64,000 bases of DNA from Prevotella sp. UBA2746 (GTDB taxonomy: Bacteria; Bacteroidota; Bacteroidia; Bacteroidales; Bacteroidaceae): assembly GCA_002353555.1 (NCBI GenBank), contig DEJO01000032.1:5951-69950 (forward strand), written 5' to 3'. The notes under the pieces were generated by a model. It saw only the letters and a list, made by a program, of their open reading frames with translations, ran no database searches and was not told the DNA's origin. Positions 49,218 to 58,298 of this stretch are shown here, piece after piece. Positions within the stretch are counted from its first letter, which is position 1; each line of letters opens with the position of its first letter. The position numbers were made by a program, and so were the translations under genes.

Positions 49218-51077
49218 ATGATACAACCCAAAAACAATCCATTAGAAGTAAAAGAATTAGAACAGGTAGTGGTGCGATTTTCAGGTGACTCCGGAGATGG
49301 CATGCAGCTTGCCGGAAATATCTTCTCTACGATTTCGGCAACGGTAGGAAACGGTATTTCCACATTCCCGGACTATCCTGCCGACATCCGGGCTCCGCAA
49401 GGTTCGCTGACGGGTGTCAGCGGTTTTCAGGTACACATCGGAGAAGGACCTGTCTATACACCAGGCGACCAGTGCGACGTGCTGGTGGCAATGAATGCTG
49501 CTGCCCTGAAGACGCAATATCGCTATGCCAAGCCACAGGCAACCATCATCATAGATACCGACTCCTTCGGTGCTAACGACCTGAAGAAGGCGCAGTTTGA
49601 GACGGAAGACTACCTCGGAGAGATGAATATAAACCCCGACCGCGTCATTCAGTGTCCGCTGACGACGATGGTGAAGGACTGTCTGGCAGAGAGCGGAATG
49701 GACAACAAGTCTGTCCTGAAGTGCCGTAACATGTTTGCCTTGGGACTGGTATGCTGGCTCTTCGACCGTGACCTTGAACTCGTATTCAATTTCCTGCGTG
49801 AGAAGTTTGCCAAGAAACCTGCCATAGCAGAAAACAACATCAAAGTGGTACAGGCTGGTTACGATTATGGGCATAACACCCACTCTTCTGCCATCAATGT
49901 CTATCGCATTGAAACCAAAGAGAAGGTGCCGGGACGATATATGGACATTACGGGCAACAAGGCTACCGCCTACGGCTTCATTGCCGCAGCAGAGAAAGCC
50001 GGACTGCGCCTGTACCTGGGTTCCTATCCCATCACGCCGGCTACCGACGTGTTGCACGAGTTGTCCAAACACAAGTCGTGTGGTGTCATCACCGTACAGT
50101 GTGAGGACGAAATCTCCGGCTGTGCCTCAGCCCTTGGTGCATCGTTTGCGGGTGCGCTGGGGGTCACCTCTACTTCAGGACCGGGCATCTGCCTGAAGTC
50201 GGAGGCCATGAACCTGGCGGTCATCATGGAGCTGCCTCTCGTCGTACTTGACGTACAGCGTGGCGGCCCCGCTACAGGCTTGCCTACAAAATCGGAGCAG
50301 ACAGACCTGTTGCAGGCACTCTTCGGACGTAACGGCGAAAGTCCCATGCCAGTGCTGGCTGCAACAAGCCCCGCCGACTGTTTCGATGCTGCCTACCAAG
50401 CCTCGAAGATGGCATTGGAGCACATGACTCCTGTCGTCTTGCTCACCGATGCATACGTTGCCAACGGGTCGGGTGCCTTCAAACTGCCTGAGATGGCAAA
50501 GCTCGACCCCATCAATCCGCCATACGTACCAGAGGAACTCAAAGGAAAATGGACGCCCTACATGCGTACCGAGAACGGAAGCCGCTACTGGGCAGTACCT
50601 GGGCGTGAAGGATTTGCACATATCCTCGGCGGACTGGAGAAGGACAGCAAGACAGGTGCCATCTCTACCAATCCGGAAAACCACGACCTGATGACGAGAC
50701 TGCGCCAGCAGAAGATTGCCAATATCAAAGTTCCTGACCTGGAAGTGGAAGGTGATGTCGATGAAGCCAGCCTGCTCATCGTAGGCTTCGGATCCACTTA
50801 CGGTCATCTGCACTCTGCCATGGACGAACTGCGCAAGCAAGGATATAAGGTTGCACAGGCACACTTCAAATACCTGAACCCCCTGCCTGCCAATACCGCT
50901 GACGTGCTGAAACGCTACAAGAAGGTGGTCGTGGCTGAACAGAATATGGGACAACTTGCCGCATACCTGCGCATGAAGGTTGACAACTTCGTGCCTGAAC
51001 AGTACAATGAGGTGAAAGGACAACCGTTCTCCATCAACGAATTGGTTAAACACTTCGAACGAATTATCAATCAATAA
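49218..51077 (+). CDS. korA: 2-oxoacid (2-oxoglutarate):ferredoxin oxidoreductase, alpha subunit
   Basis: 619 residues, a gamma-alpha fusion. Residues about 15-200 are the gamma domain (RFSGDSGDGMQLAGNIFSTI), residues about 210-500 the pyrimidine-binding alpha domain (KATAYGFIAAAEKAGLRLYL, YPITPATDVLHELSKH), and the C-terminus the transketolase-C-like domain. With KorB it oxidises a 2-oxoacid to acyl-CoA with ferredoxin as acceptor, or runs in reverse in the anaerobic branch of the TCA cycle. It is the first gene of the korAB operon, with KorB 26 nt downstream. Confidence 0.93.
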   Translation: MIQPKNNPLEVKELEQVVVRFSGDSGDGMQLAGNIFSTISATVGNGISTFPDYPADIRAPQGSLTGVSGFQVHIGEGPVYTPGDQCDVLVAMNAAALKTQYRYAKPQATIIIDTDSFGANDLKKAQFETEDYLGEMNINPDRVIQCPLTTMVKDCLAESGMDNKSVLKCRNMFALGLVCWLFDRDLELVFNFLREKFAKKPAIAENNIKVVQAGYDYGHNTHSSAINVYRIETKEKVPGRYMDITGNKATAYGFIAAAEKAGLRLYLGSYPITPATDVLHELSKHKSCGVITVQCEDEISGCASALGASFAGALGVTSTSGPGICLKSEAMNLAVIMELPLVVLDVQRGGPATGLPTKSEQTDLLQALFGRNGESPMPVLAATSPADCFDAAYQASKMALEHMTPVVLLTDAYVANGSGAFKLPEMAKLDPINPPYVPEELKGKWTPYMRTENGSRYWAVPGREGFAHILGGLEKDSKTGAISTNPENHDLMTRLRQQKIANIKVPDLEVEGDVDEASLLIVGFGSTYGHLHSAMDELRKQGYKVAQAHFKYLNPLPANTADVLKRYKKVVVAEQNMGQLAAYLRMKVDNFVPEQYNEVKGQPFSINELVKHFERIINQ

Positions 51078-51103
51078 AATTACGAATTAAACGGAAAAAG
51101 GAT

Positions 51104-52114
51104 ATGACGAGTTATACAGCACAAGATTTTAAAAAGGGACAACCGCGTTGGTGCCCAGGGTGTGGCGACCACTTCTTCCTGGCAAACTTGCACAAGGCAA
51201 TGGCAGAAATCGGGGTGGCACCTGAGCATATAGCTGTCATCAGCGGCATCGGCTGCTCCAGTCGTCTGCCACACTATATGGCTACCTATGGCATGAACAC
51301 TATCCATGGACGGGCTGCTGCTATTGCCACCGGTGCAAAGGTTGCCAATCCTGACCTGACGGTTTGGCAGGTCTCCGGCGACGGAGACGGTCTTGCCATC
51401 GGCGGCAACCACTTCATCCACGCTAACCGACGCAATATCGACCTGAACATGATATTGCTGAACAACCGCATCTATGGTCTGACAAAAGGGCAATACAGTC
51501 CGACATCACCACGAGGCTTTGTCTCGAAGTCCAGCCCCTATGGTACGGTGGAAGACCCCTTCCGCCCCGCCGAGCTTTGTTTCGGCGCCCGTGGCCACTT
51601 CTTTGCCCGTTGTGTGGCTACCGACACCAAAGGTTCCATCGAGGTCTTGAAGGCTGCCTACGAACATAAAGGAGCTTCCGTGACGGAGGTGTTACAGAAC
51701 TGCGTCATCTTCAACGACCATTGTCACGACATCGTCTATAACAATGAGGGGCGCAAGAAGAACGCCATCTACGTGCGCCACGGCGAGAAACTTGTCTTTG
51801 GAGAAAACAACCAGTTCGGACTGGTACAGCAGGGATTCGGACTGAAGGTTGTTGAAATAGGCAAAGACGGCTACACCCTTGACGATGTTCTGGTACATGA
51901 CGCTCATTGCGAAGACAACACTTTGCAACTGAAACTCGCCATGATGACTCCCGAAGAAGGATACCCCATTGCCCTCGGTGTCATCCGTGATGTCGAAGCA
52001 CCCACATACAACGATGCCGTACATGCACAGTTGAAGGAGGTGTCGGCACAAAAGAAATACCACAACTTCGAAGAACTGTTGGAGACCAACGACATCTGGG
52101 AAGTGAAAGGTTGA
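51104..52114 (+). CDS. korB: 2-oxoacid (2-oxoglutarate):ferredoxin oxidoreductase, beta subunit
   Basis: 336 residues carrying the thiamine-pyrophosphate-binding domain. WCPGCGDHFFLANLHKAMAE begins the domain, and VSGDGDGLAIGGNHFIHANR is the TPP/Mg2+ motif GDGD...N. The CPGC and GCSSR segments are conserved in this subunit. There is no separate ferredoxin domain, so electrons pass to a free ferredoxin. It completes the KorAB enzyme and follows korA by 26 nt. The downstream C-rich hairpins (52116-52200) may terminate the transcript. Confidence 0.94.
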   Translation: MTSYTAQDFKKGQPRWCPGCGDHFFLANLHKAMAEIGVAPEHIAVISGIGCSSRLPHYMATYGMNTIHGRAAAIATGAKVANPDLTVWQVSGDGDGLAIGGNHFIHANRRNIDLNMILLNNRIYGLTKGQYSPTSPRGFVSKSSPYGTVEDPFRPAELCFGARGHFFARCVATDTKGSIEVLKAAYEHKGASVTEVLQNCVIFNDHCHDIVYNNEGRKKNAIYVRHGEKLVFGENNQFGLVQQGFGLKVVEIGKDGYTLDDVLVHDAHCEDNTLQLKLAMMTPEEGYPIALGVIRDVEAPTYNDAVHAQLKEVSAQKKYHNFEELLETNDIWEVKG

Positions 52115-52115
52115 A

Positions 52116-52200
52116 GACCGTCCCCATCACTAAAGGCGGGGGGGTGAATATCACAAAAGGATGAAGCCCCTCCCCAAAGCACGGGGAGGGTTTCGCCATG
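52116..52200 (+). repeat. G/C-rich palindromic repeats after korB
   Basis: A CCCCTCCCCAAAGCACGGGG hairpin (CCCTCCCC / GGGGAGGG) with flanking G-run sequence. It is the same family as at 35.2, 36.7 and 62.8 kb. Confidence 0.75.
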
Positions 52201-52224
52201 GGATGAAAAGATACAGTATACAGT

Positions 52225-52599
52225 ATGCAAGGATATCAGGTAAAGAACTATGGGCAGCCAGTGAAGCGATACTGCCAGACCATGGACTTGCGCGACAATC
52301 CCGAACTGATGGCACAATATCGCAAACGGCACAGCGAGGGTGAGGCGTGGCAGGAAATCATCGACGGCATACGAGCGGTAGGTATTCTCGAAATGGAAAT
52401 CTACATCCTCGGCACACGCCTCTTCATGATTGTGGAGACACCGTTAGACTTTGATTGGGACACCGCGATGGCGAAGCTCGCCACCCTGCCACGTCAGCAA
52501 GAGTGGGAAGAGTCGATGGCTGTGTTCCAACAATGCGCCAAGAGTGCCACTTCCGATGAGAAATGGAAGATGATGGAACGTATGTTCCGGCTCTATTGA
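52225..52599 (+). CDS. rhaM: L-rhamnose mutarotase
   Basis: 124 residues of the RhaM family. The pattern RYCQTMDLRDNPELMAQYRK, with the conserved His in KRHSEG, and GILEMEIYILGTRLFMIVET match the alpha/beta-barrel dimer that interconverts alpha and beta anomers of L-rhamnose (some members act on L-fucose). There is no rha operon beside it, so it stands alone between korB and metG and its substrate is inferred from sequence only. An upstream in-frame start was not needed; ATG 52225 gives the usual length. Confidence 0.87.
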   Translation: MQGYQVKNYGQPVKRYCQTMDLRDNPELMAQYRKRHSEGEAWQEIIDGIRAVGILEMEIYILGTRLFMIVETPLDFDWDTAMAKLATLPRQQEWEESMAVFQQCAKSATSDEKWKMMERMFRLY

Positions 52600-52697
52600 C
52601 ACTCGTCTTAACGCTCTTTGTTTAGAAAGAAGGGGCAAAAAGAGTGTAAGTGCGCATTCAGTTGGCACGATAATGAATTGAATTGAGAATTATTTGT

Positions 52698-52705
52698 TAC
52701 CTTTG
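52698..52705 (+). promoter_or_regulatory. -7 box TACCTTTG of metG
   Basis: TACCTTTG with TTG at 52678-52680, 17 nt upstream. It lies 28 nt before the metG ATG. Confidence 0.6.
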
Positions 52706-52733
52706 CACGCGAAAAAGAATAAATCATCTATAC

Positions 52734-54797
52734 ATGGAACAGAAAAAGTATAAGCGTACCACCGTGACGTCGGCACTGCCATACGCCAACGGTGGTGTAC
52801 ATATCGGACACTTGGCTGGTGTCTATGTGCCTGCCGACATCTATGTCCGCTACCTGCGACTGAAGAAGGAAGATGTCATGTTTATCGGTGGAAGCGACGA
52901 GCATGGTGTGCCCATTACCATTCGTGCACGCAAGGAAGGCATCACGCCGCAGGATGTCGTCGACCGTTACCACAAGATGATCAAGGACTCTTTCAAGGAG
53001 TTCGGCATCTCGTTCGATGTCTATAGCCGTACCACCAGCGAAACCCACCATAAGTTTGCGGCAGACTTTTTCCGCAAGCTCTATGACGAAGGCAAGCTGA
53101 CCGAGGAGACGACGACGCAGCTCTATGACGAGGAGGCTCACCAGTTCCTTGCCGACCGTTATGTGACGGGCGAATGTCCCCACTGCCACAATGAGGGAGC
53201 TTACGGTGACCAGTGTGAGAAGTGCGGACGCGACCTCAGTCCTACGGAACTCATTAACCCGAAATCGACCATCAGCGGCTCCACCCCCGTGCTGAAAGAG
53301 ACCAAGAACTGGTATCTGCCGCTGAACGAATATCAGGAGTGGCTGAAGAAATGGATATTGGAAGAGCACAAGGAATGGCGCCCCAATGTCTATGGACAGT
53401 GCAAGTCGTGGCTGGATATGGATCTGCAACCGCGTGCCATGACCCGCGACCTCGACTGGGGCATCCCCGTTCCTGTTGAGGGTGCCGACGGCAAGGTGCT
53501 CTATGTTTGGTTCGATGCACCTATCGGCTACATCTCCAACACCAAGGAACTGTGTGAGAAAGAACCTGAACGCTGGGGCAGCTGGCAACAGTGGTGGCAG
53601 GATGAAGACACGCGTCTCGTCCACTTCATCGGTAAGGACAATATCGTTTTCCACTGCATCATCTTCCCTGTCATGATGAAGGCACATGGTGGCTACATCA
53701 TGCCCGACAACGTACCTGCCAACGAGTTCTTGAACCTGGAAGATGACAAGATTTCCACTTCGCGCAACTGGGCGGTATGGTTGCACGAGTATCTGGTCGA
53801 CATGCCGGGCAAGCAGGACGTGTTGCGCTATGTGCTCACCGCCAATGCACCAGAAACCAAGGACAACAACTTCACTTGGAAAGACTTTCAGGAACGCAAC
53901 AATTCGGAACTGGTAGCCATCTATGGCAACTTCGTGAACCGTGCCCTGCAGCTGACCAAGAAGTATTGGGGCGGTATCGTGCCTGCCTGTGGCGAGTTAC
54001 AAGACGTAGACCGCGCAGCTCTCGACGAGTTCAAGGATGTGAAAGCAAAGGTAGAGGAGCTGCTCGACCAGTTCAAGTTCCGTGATGCACAGAAGGAAGC
54101 GATGAACCTCGCACGCATCGGCAACAGATACATCACCGAATGTGAGCCGTGGAAAGTATGGAAGACCGACCCGAAACGTTGTGAGACCATCTTGAACATC
54201 TGCTTGCAGCTGACTGCCAACCTCGCCATAGCCTTTGAACCGTTCCTGCCTTTCAGCTCTGCCAAGTTGCGCACCATGCTGAACATGGAGTCGTTCGACT
54301 GGAACCAGCTGGGCAGCACCGAGCTTCTGAAGCCTGGTCACCAGCTCAACGAGCCGTCGCTGCTCTTTGAGAAGATTGAGGATGAGGTCATCCAGAAGCA
54401 ACTCGACAAGTTGGAGGCAACGAAGAAAGCTAACGAGGCGGCAGAATACAAGGCTGCTCCCGTGAAAGATACCGTCTCCTTCGAAGACTTTGAGAAACTT
54501 GACATTCGTGTAGGACATGTCAAACACTGTGAGAAGGTGAAGAAGTCGAAGAAGCTGTTGCAGTTCACCATTGATGACGGCAGCGGTAACGAGCGCACTA
54601 TCCTCAGTGGCATCGCTGCCTATTACGAGCCGGAACAGCTCATTGGCAAGGATGTGCTCTTCGTTGCCAACTTTGCTCCGCGCAAGATGATGGGCATAGA
54701 GAGTCAGGGCATGATACTCTCTGCCGTAGACGCTGACGGTAGTCTGCGTGTGACCACTACCCTGCAAGAGGTGAAGCCAGGCTCACAAGTAGGCTGA
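52734..54797 (+). CDS. metG: methionyl-tRNA synthetase
   Basis: 687 residues from ATG 52734; the frame is open to 52683, upstream of the promoter. Class I motifs: HIGH at residues 23-26 ([15 protein letters not shown]) and the KMSKS loop as KISTS at 339-343. A Cys4 zinc knuckle CPHC...CEKCG lies near residues 148-165. The anticodon-binding domain follows, then a C-terminal tRNA-binding (Trbp111-like) dimerisation domain ([20 protein letters not shown]). It attaches methionine to initiator and elongator tRNA. Length and domains are normal for the long form. Confidence 0.97.
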   Translation: MEQKKYKRTTVTSALPYANGGVHIGHLAGVYVPADIYVRYLRLKKEDVMFIGGSDEHGVPITIRARKEGITPQDVVDRYHKMIKDSFKEFGISFDVYSRTTSETHHKFAADFFRKLYDEGKLTEETTTQLYDEEAHQFLADRYVTGECPHCHNEGAYGDQCEKCGRDLSPTELINPKSTISGSTPVLKETKNWYLPLNEYQEWLKKWILEEHKEWRPNVYGQCKSWLDMDLQPRAMTRDLDWGIPVPVEGADGKVLYVWFDAPIGYISNTKELCEKEPERWGSWQQWWQDEDTRLVHFIGKDNIVFHCIIFPVMMKAHGGYIMPDNVPANEFLNLEDDKISTSRNWAVWLHEYLVDMPGKQDVLRYVLTANAPETKDNNFTWKDFQERNNSELVAIYGNFVNRALQLTKKYWGGIVPACGELQDVDRAALDEFKDVKAKVEELLDQFKFRDAQKEAMNLARIGNRYITECEPWKVWKTDPKRCETILNICLQLTANLAIAFEPFLPFSSAKLRTMLNMESFDWNQLGSTELLKPGHQLNEPSLLFEKIEDEVIQKQLDKLEATKKANEAAEYKAAPVKDTVSFEDFEKLDIRVGHVKHCEKVKKSKKLLQFTIDDGSGNERTILSGIAAYYEPEQLIGKDVLFVANFAPRKMMGIESQGMILSAVDADGSLRVTTTLQEVKPGSQVG

Positions 54798-54808
54798 CAC
54801 CCCCCCTC

Positions 54809-54824
54809 GCTGGCATCAGCCAGC
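54809..54824 (+). terminator. GC-rich hairpin after metG
   Basis: GCTGGC-ATCA-GCCAGC, perfect 6-bp stem. There is no T-tract, so terminator function is uncertain. Confidence 0.4.
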
Positions 54825-54853
54825 AATGACAAAGAGTACCCTAACAGGCACAA

Positions 54854-55201
54854 ATGTATATAGGACACAAGAGAAACTGGGCTGCAAGACTGCTGTTGGC
54901 AGTATTCTTACCGATGCTTCTGCTATCGGTAACTCACCGCCATGAGTCTTCGCCAGTTGGAAATGCCAGTTGTGAGGAATGTGTTCAGCACGTTCCTCAC
55001 GCTGGTCATCTGCTGCCCCACATCAATCATGTTTCGGATTGTGTGCTCTGCCAGTTCTTGCAGATCAGCTATGTGATTGCTACCGTAGCCTTTCTGCCGG
55101 TTATCCGCCACATTGTGCAATCCTTCTGCCAACCTGCTGTACTGCAGGTGAGCATCTGTATTGCACGCTTTTCTCCCCGCGCCCCGCCTTGTATTGCTTG
55201 A
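54854..55201 (+). CDS. small His/Cys-rich membrane-associated protein
   Basis: 115 residues. An N-terminal hydrophobic segment (LLLAVFLPMLLLSV) looks like a signal or anchor, and a second lies near residues 72-84. Between them are many possible metal ligands: His28, His30, Cys40, Cys43 (CEEC), His46, His49, His52, His56, His59, Cys63 and Cys66 (CVLC). It ends 62 nt before the TonB receptor and is probably in the same transcript. The receptor has a His-rich loop, so a role in zinc or copper handling is likely; this is inferred. No named family was recognised with certainty. Confidence 0.7.
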   Translation: MYIGHKRNWAARLLLAVFLPMLLLSVTHRHESSPVGNASCEECVQHVPHAGHLLPHINHVSDCVLCQFLQISYVIATVAFLPVIRHIVQSFCQPAVLQVSICIARFSPRAPPCIA

Positions 55202-55263
55202 ATTTCTTTTCGGCATCTATGCCACCAACACTTTCAAGTAATCATTTTTAAACACAAAACAAC

Positions 55264-57498
55264 ATGAAGGTCAAGATATTCATGCTGTCAGCACTATGGT
55301 ATTCCGCAGCGATGACGGCACAAACGGTGTCTGATTCCACAGATATCTTCTTCAAGCATCTCCAGATAGACCAGGTAGTAGTCACCGGACTGACGGGTGA
55401 GAGCAAGCTGCGCGACATGGCAGCACCTGTAAGTCTCGTCACCCACAACGACCTGTTGTCACTTTCTTCCACCAACATCATCGATGCCATAGCCCGCCAG
55501 CCAGGTATGTCACAGATATCTACGGGCAGCGGCATCTCGAAACCTGTCATCAGAGGACTCGGCTACAACCGTCTCATCGTCGTCAACGACGGTATCAGGC
55601 AGGAGGGACAACAGTGGGGAGACGAGCATGGTATAGAGATAGATGCGCAGGACATAGGCTCGGTAGAGATACAGAAAGGTCCTGCCAGTCTGATGTATGG
55701 CTCTGATGCGATGGCTGGTGTACTTATCTTCCACCATCCTCCATTCGCCCCGCTCAACGAGATGGAAGCAAATCTCAGTGCTGAATACCAAACCAACAAC
55801 GGACTCTTCGGTTACTCCGTTAACGTTGGTGGTAACAAGGAAAACATAGTATGGGACCTGAGGTACAGCGGTAAGCATGCCCATGCCTATAAGAACCCCG
55901 TCAACGGCTATGTGCCCAACTCACAGTTCCGCGAACAAGCCTTCTCTGCACTCTTAGGCATCAACCGCAACTGGGGACACTCTCACCTGAAGTTCAGCTA
56001 TTTCAACCTCGTACCGAGCATCATCGAAGGTGAAGGTCACGAACATGAACATGAAGGTGAGGAGGCGCACGAGGGAGAACATGAGCATGAAGAAGCGCAC
56101 GGGCACCAGGCCATTGACAACGTCAAGACCTATGGCCACGGCTTGCCTTATCAGCGGGTGAACCACTATAAGGTGGTTTGGGATAACAGTATCCGACTCG
56201 GCAACGGCAGCCTGAAAGCCATCGTCGGCTACCAGCAGAACCAGCGAAAGGAGTTTGAAGAGAGTGCCGATGAATACAGCCTCTACTTCCAACAGCATAC
56301 CCTGAACTACGACATGCGCTATCAGATAGAGTTACCGAAGAACTGGAAGGTGGCAACTGGTATCAACGGCATGTATCAGCGGTCGCTGAACAAGGGTGAA
56401 GAGTTTCTGATACCTGCCTACAACCTCTTCGACTTCGGCATCTTTGCCACTGCCGACAAGCGCATCGGCAAGGTGCACCTCACCGGAGGAGTCAGACTGG
56501 ACACCAGAAAACTCCATAGCGAGGCGCTGGCAGAAGGCGGCGAACTGCGCTTCAATGACTTCACCCGCCACTTCACGGGAGTTACAGGCAGTATCGGCGG
56601 TGTGTGGCATGTCACCGACCGCTTCAACCTGCGACTGAACTTGTCGCGCGGTTTCCGTGCGCCCAACATGAGCGAGTTAGGCTCCAACGGCATCCATCAC
56701 GGCACCCACCGCTACGAAATCGGCAACAGAGACTTAGACCCGGAATTCAGCTGGCAGGCAGACCTCGGTGCCGACTTCTCGTCGGAGTACTTTTCAGCAC
56801 AGGTGTCACTCTTTGCCAACCGCATCAGCAATTACATTTATGCACGCCGTATCTCCGACGCTCAACTTTCAACACTCCGCCCGACCTTGGGTCACTTGCC
56901 GCTCGGCGACGAAAGGAGACGCTTGCCAGAGCAAGAAGACAAGAACCTTCATACTTCATCCCTTGACACCTACCTCTTCGATGCCGGCGACGCCCGGTTG
57001 TTGGGGTTCGAGGCACAGGTAGACGTGCATCCCATCCACTGCCTGCACTTCTACAACACGTTCTCATACGTTGATGCCCGACAACTGCACCAACCTGCTG
57101 ACAAGAAGTACCTGCCCATGACACCGGCACCACGGTGGCTATCTGACCTGAAGTACGAGATAACCCATAACGGGCGCATCTTCAACAATACCTATGTAGC
57201 CTTCGGCATAGACTGTAACCTGAAACAGAGCCATGTCTACCTTGCCGACGGAACGGAAACACCCACACCTGCCTATACCTTGCTCCATCTGTCGGCAGGA
57301 ACCGACATTATGATTGGTGGAAAGCGCAGGTTTTCCCTCTACCTGAATGCCGACAACCTGACCAACAAAGCCTATCAAAACCATTTGAGCCGCCTGAAAT
57401 ATGTGGAACTGGACAACGGCACCCAGCACAACAGCGTCTACAACATGGGCAGGAACATCACCCTGAAACTGGTCATTCCCCTCTCGTGGGAACTGTAG
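55264..57498 (+). CDS. TonB-dependent receptor, ZnuD-like (zinc uptake)
   Basis: 744 residues. Signal peptide at 1-20; TonB-dependent plug with VVVTGLTGESKLRDMAAPVS and IRGLGYNRLIVVNDGIRQEG; 22-stranded barrel ending GRNITLKLVIPLSWEL. A loop at residues about 257-282 is extremely His/Glu-rich (GHEHEHEGEEAHEGEHEHEE), as in ZnuD-type zinc receptors. The preceding small His/Cys protein supports metal transport. Residues about 533-565 contain an in-frame 26-bp repeat (STLRPTLGHL), an insertion in a barrel loop. A hairpin at 57551-57586 follows. Confidence 0.9.
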   Translation: MKVKIFMLSALWYSAAMTAQTVSDSTDIFFKHLQIDQVVVTGLTGESKLRDMAAPVSLVTHNDLLSLSSTNIIDAIARQPGMSQISTGSGISKPVIRGLGYNRLIVVNDGIRQEGQQWGDEHGIEIDAQDIGSVEIQKGPASLMYGSDAMAGVLIFHHPPFAPLNEMEANLSAEYQTNNGLFGYSVNVGGNKENIVWDLRYSGKHAHAYKNPVNGYVPNSQFREQAFSALLGINRNWGHSHLKFSYFNLVPSIIEGEGHEHEHEGEEAHEGEHEHEEAHGHQAIDNVKTYGHGLPYQRVNHYKVVWDNSIRLGNGSLKAIVGYQQNQRKEFEESADEYSLYFQQHTLNYDMRYQIELPKNWKVATGINGMYQRSLNKGEEFLIPAYNLFDFGIFATADKRIGKVHLTGGVRLDTRKLHSEALAEGGELRFNDFTRHFTGVTGSIGGVWHVTDRFNLRLNLSRGFRAPNMSELGSNGIHHGTHRYEIGNRDLDPEFSWQADLGADFSSEYFSAQVSLFANRISNYIYARRISDAQLSTLRPTLGHLPLGDERRRLPEQEDKNLHTSSLDTYLFDAGDARLLGFEAQVDVHPIHCLHFYNTFSYVDARQLHQPADKKYLPMTPAPRWLSDLKYEITHNGRIFNNTYVAFGIDCNLKQSHVYLADGTETPTPAYTLLHLSAGTDIMIGGKRRFSLYLNADNLTNKAYQNHLSRLKYVELDNGTQHNSVYNMGRNITLKLVIPLSWEL
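56873..56898 (+). repeat. 26-bp element, copy in the ZnuD-like gene
   Basis: Core CTCCGCCCGACCTTGG followed by GTCACTTG. It matches 23 of 26 bases of the intergenic copy at 60910-60935 (reversed), and reads S-T-L-R-P-T-L-G-H-L. Confidence 0.8.
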
Positions 57499-57550
57499 AA
57501 AGGAAAGAGCGTCAATTCCATTAGGTTGATTGAGAAGCCTTTTCGTTCGA

Positions 57551-57586
57551 CAAAGCAAAAGAAAAACGAGTTTTTCTTTTGCTTTG
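57551..57586 (+). terminator. perfect 16-bp hairpin overlapping the FKBP promoter
   Basis: CAAAGCAAAAGAAAAA / TTTTTCTTTTGCTTTG with loop CGAG. It lies 52 nt after the ZnuD-like stop and includes the TTTTG of the next promoter's -33 element. Confidence 0.75.
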
Positions 57587-57600
57587 TCCTCGCTTAATCG

Positions 57601-57608
57601 TACCTTTG
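57601..57608 (+). promoter_or_regulatory. promoter of the FKBP operon (TTTTG-N19-TACCTTTG)
   Basis: TACCTTTG with TTTTG at 57577-57581 and a 19-nt spacer, 33 nt before the ATG. Confidence 0.7.
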
Positions 57609-57641
57609 TCCCCGTTTTTAATCATAAAGAGAAAGAAAAGA

Positions 57642-58247
57642 ATGGATAAAGTAAGTTATGCTCTTGGCATCGGAATCGGTCGCCAGTTGGCACAGATGGG
57701 TGCCGAAGAGTTGAATATCGACGATTTTGCACAGGCCATCAAGGACGTGATTGCCGGTACCAAACTGCAAGTATCAGACTCCGAAGCACAGACCATCGTA
57801 CAGGAGTTCTTCGCCAACCAAGAGAAGAAACAGCGTGCCGCTGCTGCCGAGAAACACAAGGAAGCCAAGGCAGCCGGTGAGCAGTACCTCGCCGAAAACG
57901 CCAAGAAGGAAGGTGTCGTCACCACTGCAACGGGTCTTCAGTATATGGTGCTGAAAGAAGGCAACGGCAAACAGCCGAAAGCTACCGACAAGGTGCGCTG
58001 TCACTACGAAGGTATGCTCATCGACGGAACCCTCTTCGACAGCAGCATCCAGCGTGGTGAACCGGCTGTCTTCGGTCTGAACCAGGTCATCGCCGGATGG
58101 ACAGAGGGCTTGCAGCTGATGAAAGAAGGTGGAAAATACCGCTTCTTCATCCCCTACCAGCTGGGTTATGGCGAACGTGGCGCCGGTGCCAGCATCCCCC
58201 CCTTCGCTGCCCTTGTCTTCGATGTAGAGCTGATAGAAGTGGTATAA
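57642..58247 (+). CDS. FKBP-type peptidyl-prolyl isomerase (first of three, no signal peptide)
   Basis: 201 residues from ATG 57642. The N-terminal helical dimerisation domain MDKVSYALGIGIGRQLAQMG is followed by an FKBP domain near residues 108-201 with GKQPKATDKVRCHYEGMLID, VIAGWTEGLQLMKEGGKYRF and the C-terminal ALVFDVELIEV. It accelerates proline isomerisation. With no signal peptide visible, it is probably cytoplasmic, unlike the next two. Two FKBP paralogues follow in the same direction. Confidence 0.93.
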   Translation: MDKVSYALGIGIGRQLAQMGAEELNIDDFAQAIKDVIAGTKLQVSDSEAQTIVQEFFANQEKKQRAAAAEKHKEAKAAGEQYLAENAKKEGVVTTATGLQYMVLKEGNGKQPKATDKVRCHYEGMLIDGTLFDSSIQRGEPAVFGLNQVIAGWTEGLQLMKEGGKYRFFIPYQLGYGERGAGASIPPFAALVFDVELIEVV

Positions 58248-58298
58248 ATAATAGGTAATAGAACAGGAAACAATAAAAATATAACAACAACAAGACAA

